From: Verrucomicrobiia bacterium
GTDB lineage: Bacteria; Verrucomicrobiota; Verrucomicrobiia; Limisphaerales; UBA11358
Reading direction: 5' to 3'
Length of the DNA: 46,916 nt
Assembly: GCA_030038175.1 (NCBI GenBank)
Contig: JASHPN010000176.1
Coordinates: forward strand, 1 to 46,916
Part shown: positions 38,430-46,916 of the stretch, one piece after another
How the letters are laid out: each line of letters begins with the position of its first letter
Position numbering within the stretch: the first letter of the stretch is position 1
Translations under genes and position numbers: made by a program
The notes under the pieces: generated by a model
What the model saw: the letters and a program-made list of their open reading frames with translations, nothing else
Database searches by the model: none
Told to the model about the DNA's origin: nothing

Positions 38430-40985
38430 TCACGCTTTAGCCGTGCCGGCGGTTTGCATGGTCACTTGCGATGCGCCGATTGCCGGAAGCTTGCCCTTGT
38501 GCCACCACAAGACAAACGTGCTGGCGATAAAGATAGAGGAATAAGTGCCGACGACGATGCCGACCAGGAAGGTGAACGCAAAATCGTTGATGGCGCCGCC
38601 GCCAAATATATACAAGCACAGCGTGGCGATAAATACGGTGCTGCTGGTAATGATGGTTCGGCTCAACGTCTGATTGAGCGCCACATTGATAATTTCCTTG
38701 AAGGTCCCGCGCATGCCCAGTTTTAAATCTTCGCGGATACGGTCAAAGATGACGACTTTGTCGTTGATGGAAAAGCCGATGATGGTCAGGACGGCGGCCA
38801 CGACGGTGGCATTAAACTGGCGCCCGGAAACCTCGTTGGCCAGGCAATAACAGCCGATCGTGAACACTACGTCGTGGACGACGCCAACAATGGCGCCGAC
38901 GGCGAAGGAAAATTCATAACGGAACGAGACATAAACGAGGATGCCGAACATCGCCAGCAGTGAGGCGATGATCGCCGAATTTCGAATTTCCGCTCCCACG
39001 ACCGGCCCGACTTCCTGTTCTCCGACCGCCCTGAAATTCGCCTGGGGAAACTGGTTTTCCATGGCCTGCTCGACCTTTTGGGCCGAATGTTCCGACGACG
39101 TGATTCGTAATTGCCGGGCGCCGGTGTAGAGGTTGTTTTGATATTGGATTTCGACGTCTTTTTCGCCGATGGCCGCGAGCGCGGTACGGATTTTATCCAC
39201 ATCCACCTGTTGGACGAAACTGAAAGTGGTGCTGTCGCCCCCGAGGAAATCCACGCCGCACAGATGCTTGCCTCGAACCACGCCGCCGTAGATGACGGCG
39301 GCAACCGCAAAGGCCCAGGTCAAAATAAACAGCGGGCGGGCGACCCCCATGAAATTAACCCTGGTGCTCCTGATGATATGGAACATGCCGAGCGTTTTGA
39401 TCCAGTTGTTGTCGAGGAGGAAATTAAAAATCAAACGCGTGACCACCAGGGCGGTGAACAAGCTGGCGGCGATACCCCAGCTGAGCGTGACGCCGAAGCC
39501 CTTGATTTCGCCGGTGCCCTTCCAGACCAAAATGAGGGAAGAAATGAGCGTCGTGACGTGGGAATCAAAAATGGTGCCAAACGCCCGTTTATAACCGGCA
39601 TCAATGGCGCCGCGGAGCGATTTCCCTTTTTCCAATTCTTCCCGCAGGCGCTCGTAAATCAGGACGTTGGCATCCACCGCCATGCCGACGGTCAGCACAA
39701 TACCGGCGATGCCAGGCAGCGTAAAGGTGACGCCGATACAGCACATGACACCGAGCACCAGGATAATGTTGGTTACCAGCGCGATGTTGGCGTTCAAGCC
39801 TGCCAGCCGGTAATAGATCAGCATAAACAGGGACACGAAGATGACTGCGGCGATCGAGGCCCGAATACCGCTTTGGATGGAATCCTTGCCCAGCGTCGGG
39901 TCCACATCATTCTCGGAAATGATGCTCACCGGCGCCCGCAGAGGGTTGGCCAATACGCTGGCCAAACTTTGCGCGTCCTGTTCGGTAAAAGTGCCGCTAA
40001 TCTGGCACTCGCCGTTCACGATCGGGCCTTCAATGCTCGGCGCGGAATAAAGTACTCCGTCCAGAACAATCGCCATGCGGTGCTTTTGGCCGGTTTGCGG
40101 GTCGGGCTGGTATTCCGTCGTCACCTGGGCAAATTTCTTTGCCCCGTCATCCGTGAGACTGAAATCAATTTGCGGTTCGCCTAAATTGCCGTACACGACC
40201 CTGGCGCTTTTGACAAAATCGCCTTCCAGTCCATCCTCGGCCATTCTCTTGACGACCAGTCGTTCGGGGGTTTGCTGTCCCGGCTCCATTTCGACCGATG
40301 TCATCAACTCATATCCAGGCGGAATCGGCTCATGGTTCTGAAGAATGGACTCGCTGTTGTCGCTGACCATGCGAAATTGGAGAAAGGCAGCCTTGGTGAT
40401 ATTTTCCCTGGCTTCCGCTTTTACCGACTCGGCCAGGCCGGGCATTTGAATGAGAATCCGGTCGCTCCCTTCGGGCTGGATAATGGGTTCGGCGACGCCG
40501 AGGGCATCCACGCGTTTGCGCAGGACTTCGACCGCCTGAGACAGGGCGTCGCTGATTTCCGTGGCGCGATTGATACCGTTGGTATCCCCGGTGGTGCTCA
40601 GAAAATTCGTATCCATCTCGACCAGGTAGGAGGTGCCGCCTTGCAAATCCAGGCCCAATTTGAACCGGCCGGAGGCATCGCGCTGAAGCTGGTTCAGGAT
40701 GTACGTCGTGGGATGGATCTGGGATTTTGCATCAATGAACGGGAAATAAGCTTGAATATCATTGGTTGCGATCGCGTCTCTCAATTCGGCAAACTCGGTG
40801 TTGGTTCCGGTTTGTTGCAGAGCCTGGGCGCGGGCCAGAATGTTGGTAAAGGCGGCATCGGGGCCCTCGGCGCGTGAGGCAAACTGTTGAATCAAATCGC
40901 GTGGCGTGGGCGGATACATCTGGTAAAGCGCCCACAGGACCAGCAGTACGACAAGAATAAATTTCCAACGATCGTTTTTGTTCAT
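38430..40985 (-). CDS. secDF: Fused protein translocase subunit SecDF
   Basis: SecD and SecF use the proton gradient to pull exported proteins through SecYEG. Here both are one 851-residue chain. The SecD half has 'KLGLDLQGGTSYLVEMD' near the N-terminus, the large periplasmic P1 domain and 'GMAVDANVLIYERLREELEK'. The SecF half starts near residue 540 ('FHIIRSTRVNFMGVARPLFI') and has 'IIGFSINDKVVIFDRIREDL'. Twelve membrane segments are expected. The N-terminus has an unusual insert before the first motif ('PPTPRDLIQQFASRAEGPDA' and following), seen in other fused forms. The ATG overlaps the yajC stop by four bases, so YajC and SecDF are made together. Confidence 0.95.
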   Translation of the reverse strand: MNKNDRWKFILVVLLVLWALYQMYPPTPRDLIQQFASRAEGPDAAFTNILARAQALQQTGTNTEFAELRDAIATNDIQAYFPFIDAKSQIHPTTYILNQLQRDASGRFKLGLDLQGGTSYLVEMDTNFLSTTGDTNGINRATEISDALSQAVEVLRKRVDALGVAEPIIQPEGSDRILIQMPGLAESVKAEARENITKAAFLQFRMVSDNSESILQNHEPIPPGYELMTSVEMEPGQQTPERLVVKRMAEDGLEGDFVKSARVVYGNLGEPQIDFSLTDDGAKKFAQVTTEYQPDPQTGQKHRMAIVLDGVLYSAPSIEGPIVNGECQISGTFTEQDAQSLASVLANPLRAPVSIISENDVDPTLGKDSIQSGIRASIAAVIFVSLFMLIYYRLAGLNANIALVTNIILVLGVMCCIGVTFTLPGIAGIVLTVGMAVDANVLIYERLREELEKGKSLRGAIDAGYKRAFGTIFDSHVTTLISSLILVWKGTGEIKGFGVTLSWGIAASLFTALVVTRLIFNFLLDNNWIKTLGMFHIIRSTRVNFMGVARPLFILTWAFAVAAVIYGGVVRGKHLCGVDFLGGDSTTFSFVQQVDVDKIRTALAAIGEKDVEIQYQNNLYTGARQLRITSSEHSAQKVEQAMENQFPQANFRAVGEQEVGPVVGAEIRNSAIIASLLAMFGILVYVSFRYEFSFAVGAIVGVVHDVVFTIGCYCLANEVSGRQFNATVVAAVLTIIGFSINDKVVIFDRIREDLKLGMRGTFKEIINVALNQTLSRTIITSSTVFIATLCLYIFGGGAINDFAFTFLVGIVVGTYSSIFIASTFVLWWHKGKLPAIGASQVTMQTAGTAKA

Positions 40986-41377
40986 GAGGAAGCCTGGGCT
41001 GAGTCGCCGCTTTCAAGGATTTCGGTGATGGAGGATTTGGTGACTTCCATTTTGGCGTCGGCGGAACGCAGGGAAACGGTTTTTTCTTTGACGGTGATGA
41101 TGGTGCCCACAATGCCGCTGGAGGTGACCACGCGATCTCCGGATTTGATGCTGGCCAGGAGCCGGGCCAATTGTTTGCTGCGCTGCTGCTGCGGGCGAAT
41201 CATAAGAAAATACATCATCACCGCGATCAGGGCGATGAAAATGAGGGAATTGCCGGCAAAAAAGGGCGGCGGTTGAGCGGCCTGTCCTGAAGGCGCGCCG
41301 TGGGTTGCCGTGCCCGGCGCTGATTGCGCCGGGGCAGATGGCGCGGAGGCATCCGCGAAAACAACGTTCCAATACAT
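40982..41377 (-). CDS. yajC: Preprotein translocase accessory subunit YajC
   Basis: YajC is a small single-span inner-membrane protein that binds SecDF. The 131 residues have a Pro/Ala-rich N-terminus ('SAPAQSAPGTATHGAPSGQ'), one membrane segment ('LIFIALIAVMMYFLMIRPQQ') and the typical cytoplasmic 'RSKQLARLLASIKSGDRVVT' followed by 'SSGIVGTIITVKEKTVSLR'. The N-terminal extension is longer than in E. coli YajC (110 residues). It overlaps secDF by four bases (ATGA). The 152-bp gap upstream holds a small tandem repeat (41468-41491) and otherwise an A-rich stretch. Confidence 0.93.
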   Translation of the reverse strand: MYWNVVFADASAPSAPAQSAPGTATHGAPSGQAAQPPPFFAGNSLIFIALIAVMMYFLMIRPQQQRSKQLARLLASIKSGDRVVTSSGIVGTIITVKEKTVSLRSADAKMEVTKSSITEILESGDSAQASS

Positions 41378-41467
41378 AATGAAAATGGCCGGCCAGTCTA
41401 ACGCATAAAATCAGTTTGAAAAGGAGAAAATTGTCCAAGGCATGGTGAAAAGGTTTAAAAGGTAAAA

Positions 41468-41491
41468 GCGTTGAAGCGTTGAAGCGTTGAA
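41468..41491. repeat. 8-base tandem repeat, three units
   Basis: The unit 'gcgttgaa' occurs three times without gaps, between the GT9 stop and the yajC start. It is too short for a CRISPR and looks like simple slippage. Confidence 0.7.
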
Positions 41492-41529
41492 TGGGCAAAT
41501 CCGGCCGAGAACAGGAAACTATCCCCTGT

Positions 41530-42612
41530 TTACAATTTGCGATTGGACAGGGATTTCTTTACCGCCTGGAAAACGGTTTCAACCGCCAACTCTTTCATGC
41601 AGCGGATGTCGTAGGGACAACCCGTGAACCAATGGCCGCGAGGGGTTTTGTGATTGCAAAAAATGCAGGGCAGATCGGCGAATAAGCCGGAGCCGGCCGA
41701 GGCCGGGGGCAGGCGAAATTGTGGAGCATTCGCCCCAAACAAGCCCACAACGGGCACGCCGACAGCCCCTGCGACATGAATCGGACCGGAATCAATCGAA
41801 ATCACCAAATCACAACTTGCAATCAATGCCACAATTTCGTCGGCTTCAAGCCGGTTCCACAGAGGCCGCACACTCCTCAAGTTTTCGAACTCATCATCGG
41901 GGCCTCTGGTCAGGCCAAATTGCAGGACCACGGCCTTAAACTCCGCGTGAATATGGTCCACCAATGCTTGCCATTTTTCCGCGCTCCATTCTTTTACCGG
42001 CCAGGAATGACCGCAATTGATGCCAATGACAAGGCGGCCGGCGGCAATGTCCCCGTCCAGGTTGTAAGCGGTTTGCGCCTTTTTGATCAATTCCGGCGAG
42101 GGAAACAGGCGCGGCTGGCGGTCAGAAACCGGAAGAGTCACCCCGCAGGAGGACGCCAGATCATCAATTAGGTGGGCTACCGATCCGCGTTCGGGAACAA
42201 GCTCGTCGGTGGTCTGTGGATTATAAATTGCTTCGACGATGCCGGGCAGTTTGTAGCGGGCCGGCAGCGTGAACGGAAAGGTCCACGATTTGGCCCCAAA
42301 GACCGCATCTGCGGCGCGGGACAACAGAACCAATTTCCTGGCGCTATTGTGCGTCAGAAAAACGAGGCGTGAATTTGAATGGCGTTTGCGGAGTTCCCCG
42401 CAAAGGGGCAGCGTGCAGACGACGTCACCGAGGGCACCGGAGCGGCAAAGGATGACCAGCTTTTTTCCGCAGCGCAGCCGTTGAACCACCAGCCATAGCG
42501 GAAAGGAAAACAAATCGAATACGCGGTTGGCGCCAGCGCGAATTTGTTTTCGGAAAGGGATAATCTTTCTCCAGGAGGGAACGGGCGGAGGCCAGGTGGA
42601 ATGCGTATTCAT
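41530..42612 (-). CDS. GT9-family glycosyltransferase (heptosyltransferase-like)
   Basis: This 360-residue GT-B enzyme resembles LPS heptosyltransferases (WaaC/WaaF/WaaQ). It has 'VILCRSGALGDVVCTLPLCG' at the start of the acceptor domain, 'RLVIGINCGHSWPVKEWSAE' (the donor-site lead-in) and 'CDLVISIDSGPIHVAGAVGV' then 'PVVGLFGANAPQ', which is the family's strongest motif. Four cysteines near the end ('CIFCNHKTPRGHWFTGC') are typical. It should add a heptose or another sugar to lipid A core or a related glycan. It overlaps the acyltransferase gene by four bases (ATGA) and is the last gene of the permease-acyltransferase-GT9 run. The sugar cannot be named from sequence. Confidence 0.87.
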   Translation of the reverse strand: MNTHSTWPPPVPSWRKIIPFRKQIRAGANRVFDLFSFPLWLVVQRLRCGKKLVILCRSGALGDVVCTLPLCGELRKRHSNSRLVFLTHNSARKLVLLSRAADAVFGAKSWTFPFTLPARYKLPGIVEAIYNPQTTDELVPERGSVAHLIDDLASSCGVTLPVSDRQPRLFPSPELIKKAQTAYNLDGDIAAGRLVIGINCGHSWPVKEWSAEKWQALVDHIHAEFKAVVLQFGLTRGPDDEFENLRSVRPLWNRLEADEIVALIASCDLVISIDSGPIHVAGAVGVPVVGLFGANAPQFRLPPASAGSGLFADLPCIFCNHKTPRGHWFTGCPYDIRCMKELAVETVFQAVKKSLSNRKL

Positions 42613-43835
42613 TCTCCCGGCGCGGGCGATTTATAAACGTTTTCCCGCAAAATCGTTCCATTACGCGAGAGCCATTTCGCATTCTTCAATTTCGCGGAAA
42701 CCCAGTGTCCAAGGTCAATGCTCGGCAATTCAGCGACTCGATAGAACGGCCAGGCCAGGGCCAAAGTAAGAACCAGCGCGGTGAACACGTCCAGGGGCAG
42801 CATCCAGGGGGACGGCCCAAAACCCATCCGGTTCAGCCACGCAAACAGGGGCGGCATGATGCAAAGCAGCACGATAAATTGCAGAAGATAAATTGAATAA
42901 GAAACTCGCCCAATCCAGACGACCGGCCTGATCGTAAGAAACGCACCGATGCGACGGCTGGAGAGGGTTGCCGCGATGATGAAGACGCAACCAACGCTGC
43001 AAATCACCCACGCGATCCGGTCAGCCGTCCAGCCATTAAAGCCAAAATGATCTTCCGCGCGGCGCATCTCATAAAGCGCCAGGCCCACCAGCAGCAGTCC
43101 CGATCGGCAATAAAAATTTAACTGTTTTAACCACGCGATCAGCCGTTCGTGATGCCGCGCGAGCAGGACGCCGAGGATAAATGAAACGTAATAGCAGCCT
43201 GAACTGAAAAGATCGTCCCGCGGGACGACAAAATAAAGCGCCAGCGCCAGCAGCGAGAGCCAGAGCCAATGCAAAGGCCGGCGGGCCAGCGCCACGAACA
43301 GTGGAATGAGCGCAGAACCAATTAACTCCACCCCCAGGCTCCAATCCTGGGGAACGAGCCGAGCGGTCAGACTGTGGAACAGGAAACCGCATTGTAGGAG
43401 AATTTCCTGCCATCGAATCGGCTGTTGCCAGAAAACAAAAATGTCTTTTGGCCGGGTCGGATAAACATGGAACAACCAGAGGCGACAAATGAGGCTGAGG
43501 GCAAAGGCGCAGAACCAGGGCAGCCAAATTCGGATAATTCGGCGGATATAAAATACCGGGATGTTAAGAGCCGCGCGGGGGCCGGACACGTAGGGGCGGG
43601 CGAGCACGAAACCGCTGAGAACAAAAAACATCGTCACGGCGGACCTTCCGTCGAAAAAGGCTGCGTTCAAGAGTGGATATTTTGTCCATTGCACCCAACC
43701 GGCCGGCCAAAGAAACATGCCAATGGCGTGGCCGAACAACACGGCCAGCGCCGCGAGCCCGCGAATGCTGTCGAGCGTCTCAATCCGCTGAACCGACGGT
43801 TCGGAGGGTTGAGGAACGTGGTTGAGGGAAGGCAT
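42609..43835 (-). CDS. Acyltransferase 3 family membrane protein (OafA/YrhL-like)
   Basis: This 408-residue membrane protein has ten or so segments and the AT3 layout: 'RIETLDSIRGLAALAVLFGH' with the catalytic His of the first segment, then 'FFDGRSAVTMFFVLSGFVLA' and 'RRIIRIWLPWFCAFALSL'. 'LVPQDWSLGVELIGSALIPL' marks the middle of the fold. AT3 enzymes move acetyl or succinyl groups from the cytoplasm to sugars outside, for example on O-antigen or capsule. It lies between an ABC-2 polysaccharide export permease (15 bases upstream) and GT9 (overlapping by four bases), which fits O-acetylation of the exported glycan. There is no C-terminal SGNH domain. Confidence 0.9.
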   Translation of the reverse strand: MPSLNHVPQPSEPSVQRIETLDSIRGLAALAVLFGHAIGMFLWPAGWVQWTKYPLLNAAFFDGRSAVTMFFVLSGFVLARPYVSGPRAALNIPVFYIRRIIRIWLPWFCAFALSLICRLWLFHVYPTRPKDIFVFWQQPIRWQEILLQCGFLFHSLTARLVPQDWSLGVELIGSALIPLFVALARRPLHWLWLSLLALALYFVVPRDDLFSSGCYYVSFILGVLLARHHERLIAWLKQLNFYCRSGLLLVGLALYEMRRAEDHFGFNGWTADRIAWVICSVGCVFIIAATLSSRRIGAFLTIRPVVWIGRVSYSIYLLQFIVLLCIMPPLFAWLNRMGFGPSPWMLPLDVFTALVLTLALAWPFYRVAELPSIDLGHWVSAKLKNAKWLSRNGTILRENVYKSPAPGE

Positions 43836-43850
43836 ACTCTCAAACGTTCA

Positions 43851-44690
43851 TCAGATGATGTCCGCAAACCGCTTTTCCGTACGGCGAAAATAGCGCAGGC
43901 CGGTATAGCCGATAAAGGCGACGACCAAAAGGGAGGTTGCAATGCTGATGGACAACGGTTCCTGGCCGCCAATGGCCCAGCGGAAACCGTCAATCACACC
44001 CACCATCGGATTCATCAGGTAGATGTCGTAGAGCATCCGGCCATGATGCATGGCCAATAGTTTGGTCGAAAACCAGTCGCTGGGATAACCGACTGGAGAA
44101 ATAAAAAATCCGAACTGGACGACAAAAGGGATCACGTAGCGAAAATCGCGGTATTTGACATTGAGCGCGGAGAGCCATAAACCGGCCGACAAGGCGGCTC
44201 CCAAACCCAGCGCGATAAACAGCGGGAGGGTCAGAATCCGCCAGGAGGGTATGACATGATACCAGGCCATGAGCGCCGCCAGGATGCATAAAGAGATCAG
44301 CAGGTCCACAAAAGCGACAATGACCGCGCTGGCCGGGACGATGAGGCGCGGAAAATAAATCTTGCTCAACATATTGGCGTTGAGGACCAGGCTGTTGCTG
44401 GATTCACTCATGGCGGTGGCAAAGAATTGCCAGGGTAGATTCCCGGCGCACACACAGAGCAACGCCGGGAGGCCGTCGGACGATGCCTTGGCCATCCTCA
44501 TAAACAGGACGGTAAAAACGGCAATCGTCAGGATTGGACGGATCAAGGCCCACAAGACGCCGATGACCGTTTGTTTGTAACGGACGAGAATATCGCGCCA
44601 CGAGAGAAAGAAAAACAATTCGCGGTAACGCCAAAGGTCGGCCCAATAATGGCGTTCAGCGGCTCCGGCTCTGATGATCAATCGGCTCAT
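43851..44690 (-). CDS. ABC-2 type polysaccharide export permease (Wzm/TagG-like)
   Basis: This 279-residue, six-segment permease should pass a finished lipid-linked polysaccharide across the inner membrane with an ATP-binding partner (Wzt/TagH). The amphipathic N-terminal stretch 'LWRYRELFFFLSWRDILVRY' followed by 'KQTVIGVLWALIRPI' is characteristic of this subfamily, as are 'NLPWQFFATAMSESSNSLV' and 'YIPFVVQFGFFISPVGYP'-like text (here 'VIPFVVQFGFFISPVGY'). No ATPase gene is in the window: the next gene downstream is an acyltransferase and upstream lies the divergent Sel1 gene, so the partner must be elsewhere. A purine/pyrimidine-biased tract precedes the start. Confidence 0.9.
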   Translation of the reverse strand: MSRLIIRAGAAERHYWADLWRYRELFFFLSWRDILVRYKQTVIGVLWALIRPILTIAVFTVLFMRMAKASSDGLPALLCVCAGNLPWQFFATAMSESSNSLVLNANMLSKIYFPRLIVPASAVIVAFVDLLISLCILAALMAWYHVIPSWRILTLPLFIALGLGAALSAGLWLSALNVKYRDFRYVIPFVVQFGFFISPVGYPSDWFSTKLLAMHHGRMLYDIYLMNPMVGVIDGFRWAIGGQEPLSISIATSLLVVAFIGYTGLRYFRRTEKRFADII

Positions 44691-44694
44691 CCAG

Positions 44695-44742
44695 GGAAAA
44701 TTAAAAGGGAAAAAGGAAAAATTAAAAAGGAAAATTAAAAAT
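44695..44742 (-). promoter_or_regulatory. Pyrimidine-rich leader upstream of the export permease
   Basis: The plus strand is nearly all purine with short tt pairs ('aaaattaaaagggaaaaagg' then aaaaattaaaaaggaaaattaaaaa), so the permease coding strand has a 48-base T/C-rich tract ending four bases before the ATG. The same tract lies just ahead of the divergent Sel1 gene. It closely resembles the tract at 22603-22641. Confidence 0.4.
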
Positions 44743-44797
44743 GCGCTGTGCTTACGATTGCGTCAAAACCAAAAGTTTGTTAGTGCTTTATGACGGC

Positions 44798-46336
44798 ATG
44801 GACGAGCCGAATCCCATCAAATCCCTCGATGATCTCCGGCGGGATGCCGAGCAAGGCGATCCCTCGGCTCAATATGACCTTGCACTCCGTTTTACCGGCA
44901 GGGACGGGGTCGCCTGTGATATGGAGCAGGCGATCCATTGGTTACGACTGGCGGCAGAAAGTGGGCATGCGGCGGCACAATTCCAACTGGGTGTTTGTTA
45001 CGACAAAGGGCGAGGAGTTCCCGAAGACGCGGTACAAGCCGTCCACTGGCTCCGGAAAGCGGCAGAACTGGGAAACTGTCATGCCCAAAATAATCTTGGC
45101 GCCTGTTATATGGCTGGTCGCGGTGTCGTGGAGGATTCGTCCCAGGCGGTAAGATATTTTCGCCTGGCAGCCGAGCAAGGCGAGGCCGGAGCACAATGGA
45201 ATCTGGCTCGCTGTTATCGCGATGGTGAAGGAGTTGCAGCTGATTTGGTTGAAGCCGCGAAATGGTTTCGCAGGTCCGCGGAGCTCGGCAATGCCTCTGC
45301 GCAAAAGGCTCTTTCCTGCGCCTATGAGAACGGCGAAGGTGTCGGCAAGGACGAGAAAGAGTCGATCCATTGGCTTCAATTGGCAGCCGAGGGAGGCAAC
45401 GTCAGGGCGCAGCTGCTTCTGGGGCTTGCGTTTGAGATCGGAAAACGACTGCCGGGTGACCTTGCCGAAGCGGCGCAATGGACGCGTCGCGCGGCTGAGG
45501 CCGGAAATGCCATGGCTCAATCAAATTATGGCCGTCTTTTACTACGTGGTCGCGGTGTGGAAAAGAATCTCAATGAATCGGTCCAATGGTTCCGAAAAGG
45601 TGCGGCTCAAGGAGATGAGTTCGGAGAATATTTTCTTGGCCTGTGCTATGCGGATGGCCTGGGAATACAGAAAGACCTCGACGAAGCACGGAAATGGCTC
45701 CAATTGGCAGCGCGACACAATTGTCTCGATGCCAAATATCAGCTCCAGCTGCTCTTTTTCAAAAAGTATTCATTTCTGAAATGGCGCGACCTTGTGATCG
45801 CCACCGTTGGATGGGGCTTGCTGATTTTTCATTCAATCCGTTTTCCAATTTCAATCCACGTCCGCGCGATTGGCTTCTTTGCAGGAATTATCGTGGTCTG
45901 CGCGATCGCCTTTGTCGCGATCATGGCGGCGCTGGAAAAATTCGGCATGACGGGTTTGGATATGAAGGATGCAGAAGCCAGCAGCGATATGACATTTCAA
46001 ATTCTTAGGAAACAACCCTGGAAATTTCTCCTGATTCCAGCCGAAGATGGATTTTTTCTTTTGCCCCTGATTTATCTCGGAATCAATCCGGTCTCGGCCG
46101 CAGTCGCCGCAATTCTATTTGGGCTGGCTCACTACCCGCTGTTTCCGGCCCGTTTTTGCATACCCAAAGGTATCGCTTACTTCTTTGTGGCGCTTTTTCT
46201 TCTTCCCTACGGCATCTGGTCAATTGTTGTCGGACATTTGCTGGTAGATTTTGTGGCATTTGCCGGAGATTTAATGATCAGGATGGAGGGGAAGCCGACC
46301 CTGCGCCGATTTTTGAAAATATTGCGGGAGGAATGA
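44798..46336 (+). CDS. Sel1-repeat protein fused to a CPBP-like membrane domain
   Basis: From ATG 44798 the 512 residues form eight Sel1-like repeats (about residues 22-310), each near 36 residues, for example 'AAQFQLGVCYDKGRGVPEDA'. A membrane domain of about 170 residues with five segments follows. Late in that domain come 'FGLAHYPLF' (FxxxH) and 'VVGHLLVDFVAF' (HxxxD), two of the three motifs of CPBP/CAAX-type intramembrane proteases; the first motif is only partly kept ('PAEDGFFLLP' where EExxxR is expected). So it may be an inactive or divergent CPBP protein with a cytoplasmic protein-binding arm. ATG 44741 is an alternative start that would add 19 residues from the purine tract side. 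It is divergent from the export permease and stands alone. Confidence 0.75.
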   Translation: MDEPNPIKSLDDLRRDAEQGDPSAQYDLALRFTGRDGVACDMEQAIHWLRLAAESGHAAAQFQLGVCYDKGRGVPEDAVQAVHWLRKAAELGNCHAQNNLGACYMAGRGVVEDSSQAVRYFRLAAEQGEAGAQWNLARCYRDGEGVAADLVEAAKWFRRSAELGNASAQKALSCAYENGEGVGKDEKESIHWLQLAAEGGNVRAQLLLGLAFEIGKRLPGDLAEAAQWTRRAAEAGNAMAQSNYGRLLLRGRGVEKNLNESVQWFRKGAAQGDEFGEYFLGLCYADGLGIQKDLDEARKWLQLAARHNCLDAKYQLQLLFFKKYSFLKWRDLVIATVGWGLLIFHSIRFPISIHVRAIGFFAGIIVVCAIAFVAIMAALEKFGMTGLDMKDAEASSDMTFQILRKQPWKFLLIPAEDGFFLLPLIYLGINPVSAAVAAILFGLAHYPLFPARFCIPKGIAYFFVALFLLPYGIWSIVVGHLLVDFVAFAGDLMIRMEGKPTLRRFLKILREE

Positions 46337-46394
46337 GAAATCGAATTTTGCCGTCAGGTCGGAATACAGCCTTAGCCTAAGTTAACCGTATACA

Positions 46395-46465
46395 GGTGCT
46401 GCGGCCGGTGCTATCGCACACCCTCCTTCGCCCAAAGGCTACGAAGGGCGGGCAACCGCGCTCCG
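46395..46465 (+). repeat. Dispersed repeat family A, copy 4 with internal insert
   Basis: It starts 'ggtgctgcggccggtgctat' (compare the copy at 2190) and ends 'gcgctccg', but the centre holds an extra hairpin ('ccttcgcccaaaggctacga' then aggg). It lies in the 159-bp gap between the Sel1-CPBP gene and the convergent RF-1 domain gene, and could act as a hairpin terminator for either. Confidence 0.5.
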
Positions 46466-46495
46466 ACCGACATAGGACATCACGATTCTCTTCGC

Positions 46496-46909
46496 TTAAT
46501 CGAGGCCAATTCTCTTTCTCAAATCCTTCTTCTCCGCCTGATGTGATTTATTGGCGAGCATTTTTTCTTTGGCGCGTTTGGAGCGTTTGCGTTTTTGGCG
46601 GCGGATGCGCTCGATCTCGGCGCGTTTGGCGGCGATGAACCCGCGTTGCCGTTCTTCGATCTTATCGAGGAGCAGACGGCGGGCGAGATAGCGGTTGAGT
46701 CCCTGCTGGCGCGTTTCCTGGCATTTGACCTGGATGCCGGTCGGACCATGAAACAGCATGACACAGGTGGAAGTCTTGTTGACATTCTGGCCGCCATGGC
46801 CGCCCGAGCGCACGAAGCTTTCTTCAATGTCGGCTTCGCTGACGCCCAATTCGGCCATGCGCCGGGACAGTTGGGTTTCTTTTTCCGGACTGACGGGAAA
46901 TGCGCTCAT
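46496..46909 (-). CDS. RF-1 domain (GGQ) peptidyl-tRNA hydrolase-like protein
   Basis: This 137-residue protein is a stand-alone release-factor catalytic domain. It has '[19 protein letters not shown]' with Gly39-Gly40-Gln41, the motif that hydrolyses peptidyl-tRNA in the ribosome. A long basic C-terminal tail follows ('[20 protein letters not shown]' then KSHQAEKK). There is no codon-recognition domain. It resembles ArfB/YaeJ-type rescue factors, and the basic tail could enter the mRNA channel; but ArfB tails have particular conserved residues that I cannot confirm, so it could also be the class I 'peptide chain release factor-like' group of unknown role. The start ATG lies seven bases from the right edge, so its upstream region is not visible. 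Confidence 0.85.
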   Translation of the reverse strand: MSAFPVSPEKETQLSRRMAELGVSEADIEESFVRSGGHGGQNVNKTSTCVMLFHGPTGIQVKCQETRQQGLNRYLARRLLLDKIEERQRGFIAAKRAEIERIRRQKRKRSKRAKEKMLANKSHQAEKKDLRKRIGLD

Positions 46910-46916
46910 ATATATA

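Noticed and set aside
41468..41491. Possible CRISPR-like tandem array
   Set aside because: The units are only 8 bases, without spacers, and no cas genes are near.

Overview
The window looks like a chromosomal segment of a free-living Verrucomicrobiota bacterium, probably of the Pedosphaerales/Limisphaerales kind. This is inferred from gene content and style and was not tested by a search. The pointers are a DUF5069 protein, a large secreted GH30 enzyme that ends in the 'LQTATNVTGPY...QFFRIRE' tail I associate with that group, many GT-C type membrane proteins, very poor Shine-Dalgarno sites, and several families of short palindromic repeats scattered between and inside genes. I see no tRNA, rRNA, transposase, prophage or CRISPR array.

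Layout. 1-2016: end of an unknown gene, an RluA-type pseudouridine synthase, a secreted thioredoxin-like protein and a DUF5069 protein. 2315-6211 (+): a flavin disulfide reductase abutting phoU, then a DUF47 protein and a PiT phosphate transporter, which form a low-affinity phosphate uptake unit. 6222-6848 (-): an aquaporin-like channel with an altered second NPA box. 6849-7338: no gene, but a nested palindromic element of about 250 bp and a second inverted repeat. 7339-9333 (+): periplasmic trehalase with an EF-hand-like loop. 9413-24257 (-): cell-envelope glycan genes (three GT-C type membrane proteins, GT4, a WecA/MraY-type phosphotransferase) mixed with gnd, a YmdB-type phosphodiesterase, a protein with three helix-turn-helix-like repeats, an RlmD-type methyltransferase and a ClC channel. 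24359-35180: a secreted peroxiredoxin, a 1641-residue multimodular GH30 enzyme, a small secreted protein, a B12-type radical SAM enzyme coupled to a small membrane protein, a retropepsin-like protein and a GH127 beta-L-arabinofuranosidase. 35326-41377 (-): a tightly packed run yajC-secDF-hicB-hicA-terC-recJ. 41530-44690 (-): ABC-2 polysaccharide export permease, acyltransferase and GT9. 44798-46336 (+): a Sel1-repeat/CPBP-like membrane fusion. 46496-46909 (-): an RF-1 domain (GGQ) protein.

How it fits together. GH30 and GH127 would attack galactan and arabinose side chains of plant polysaccharides, and trehalase would use an external disaccharide. The two envelope clusters would build and export a lipid-linked glycan. 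The observations most worth following are the triple-HTH protein, the Sel1-CPBP fusion, the hicBA pair embedded in a housekeeping gene run with stop/start overlaps, the radical SAM/small membrane protein pair, and a repeat family that has entered the recJ reading frame and supplies the stop codon of another gene.
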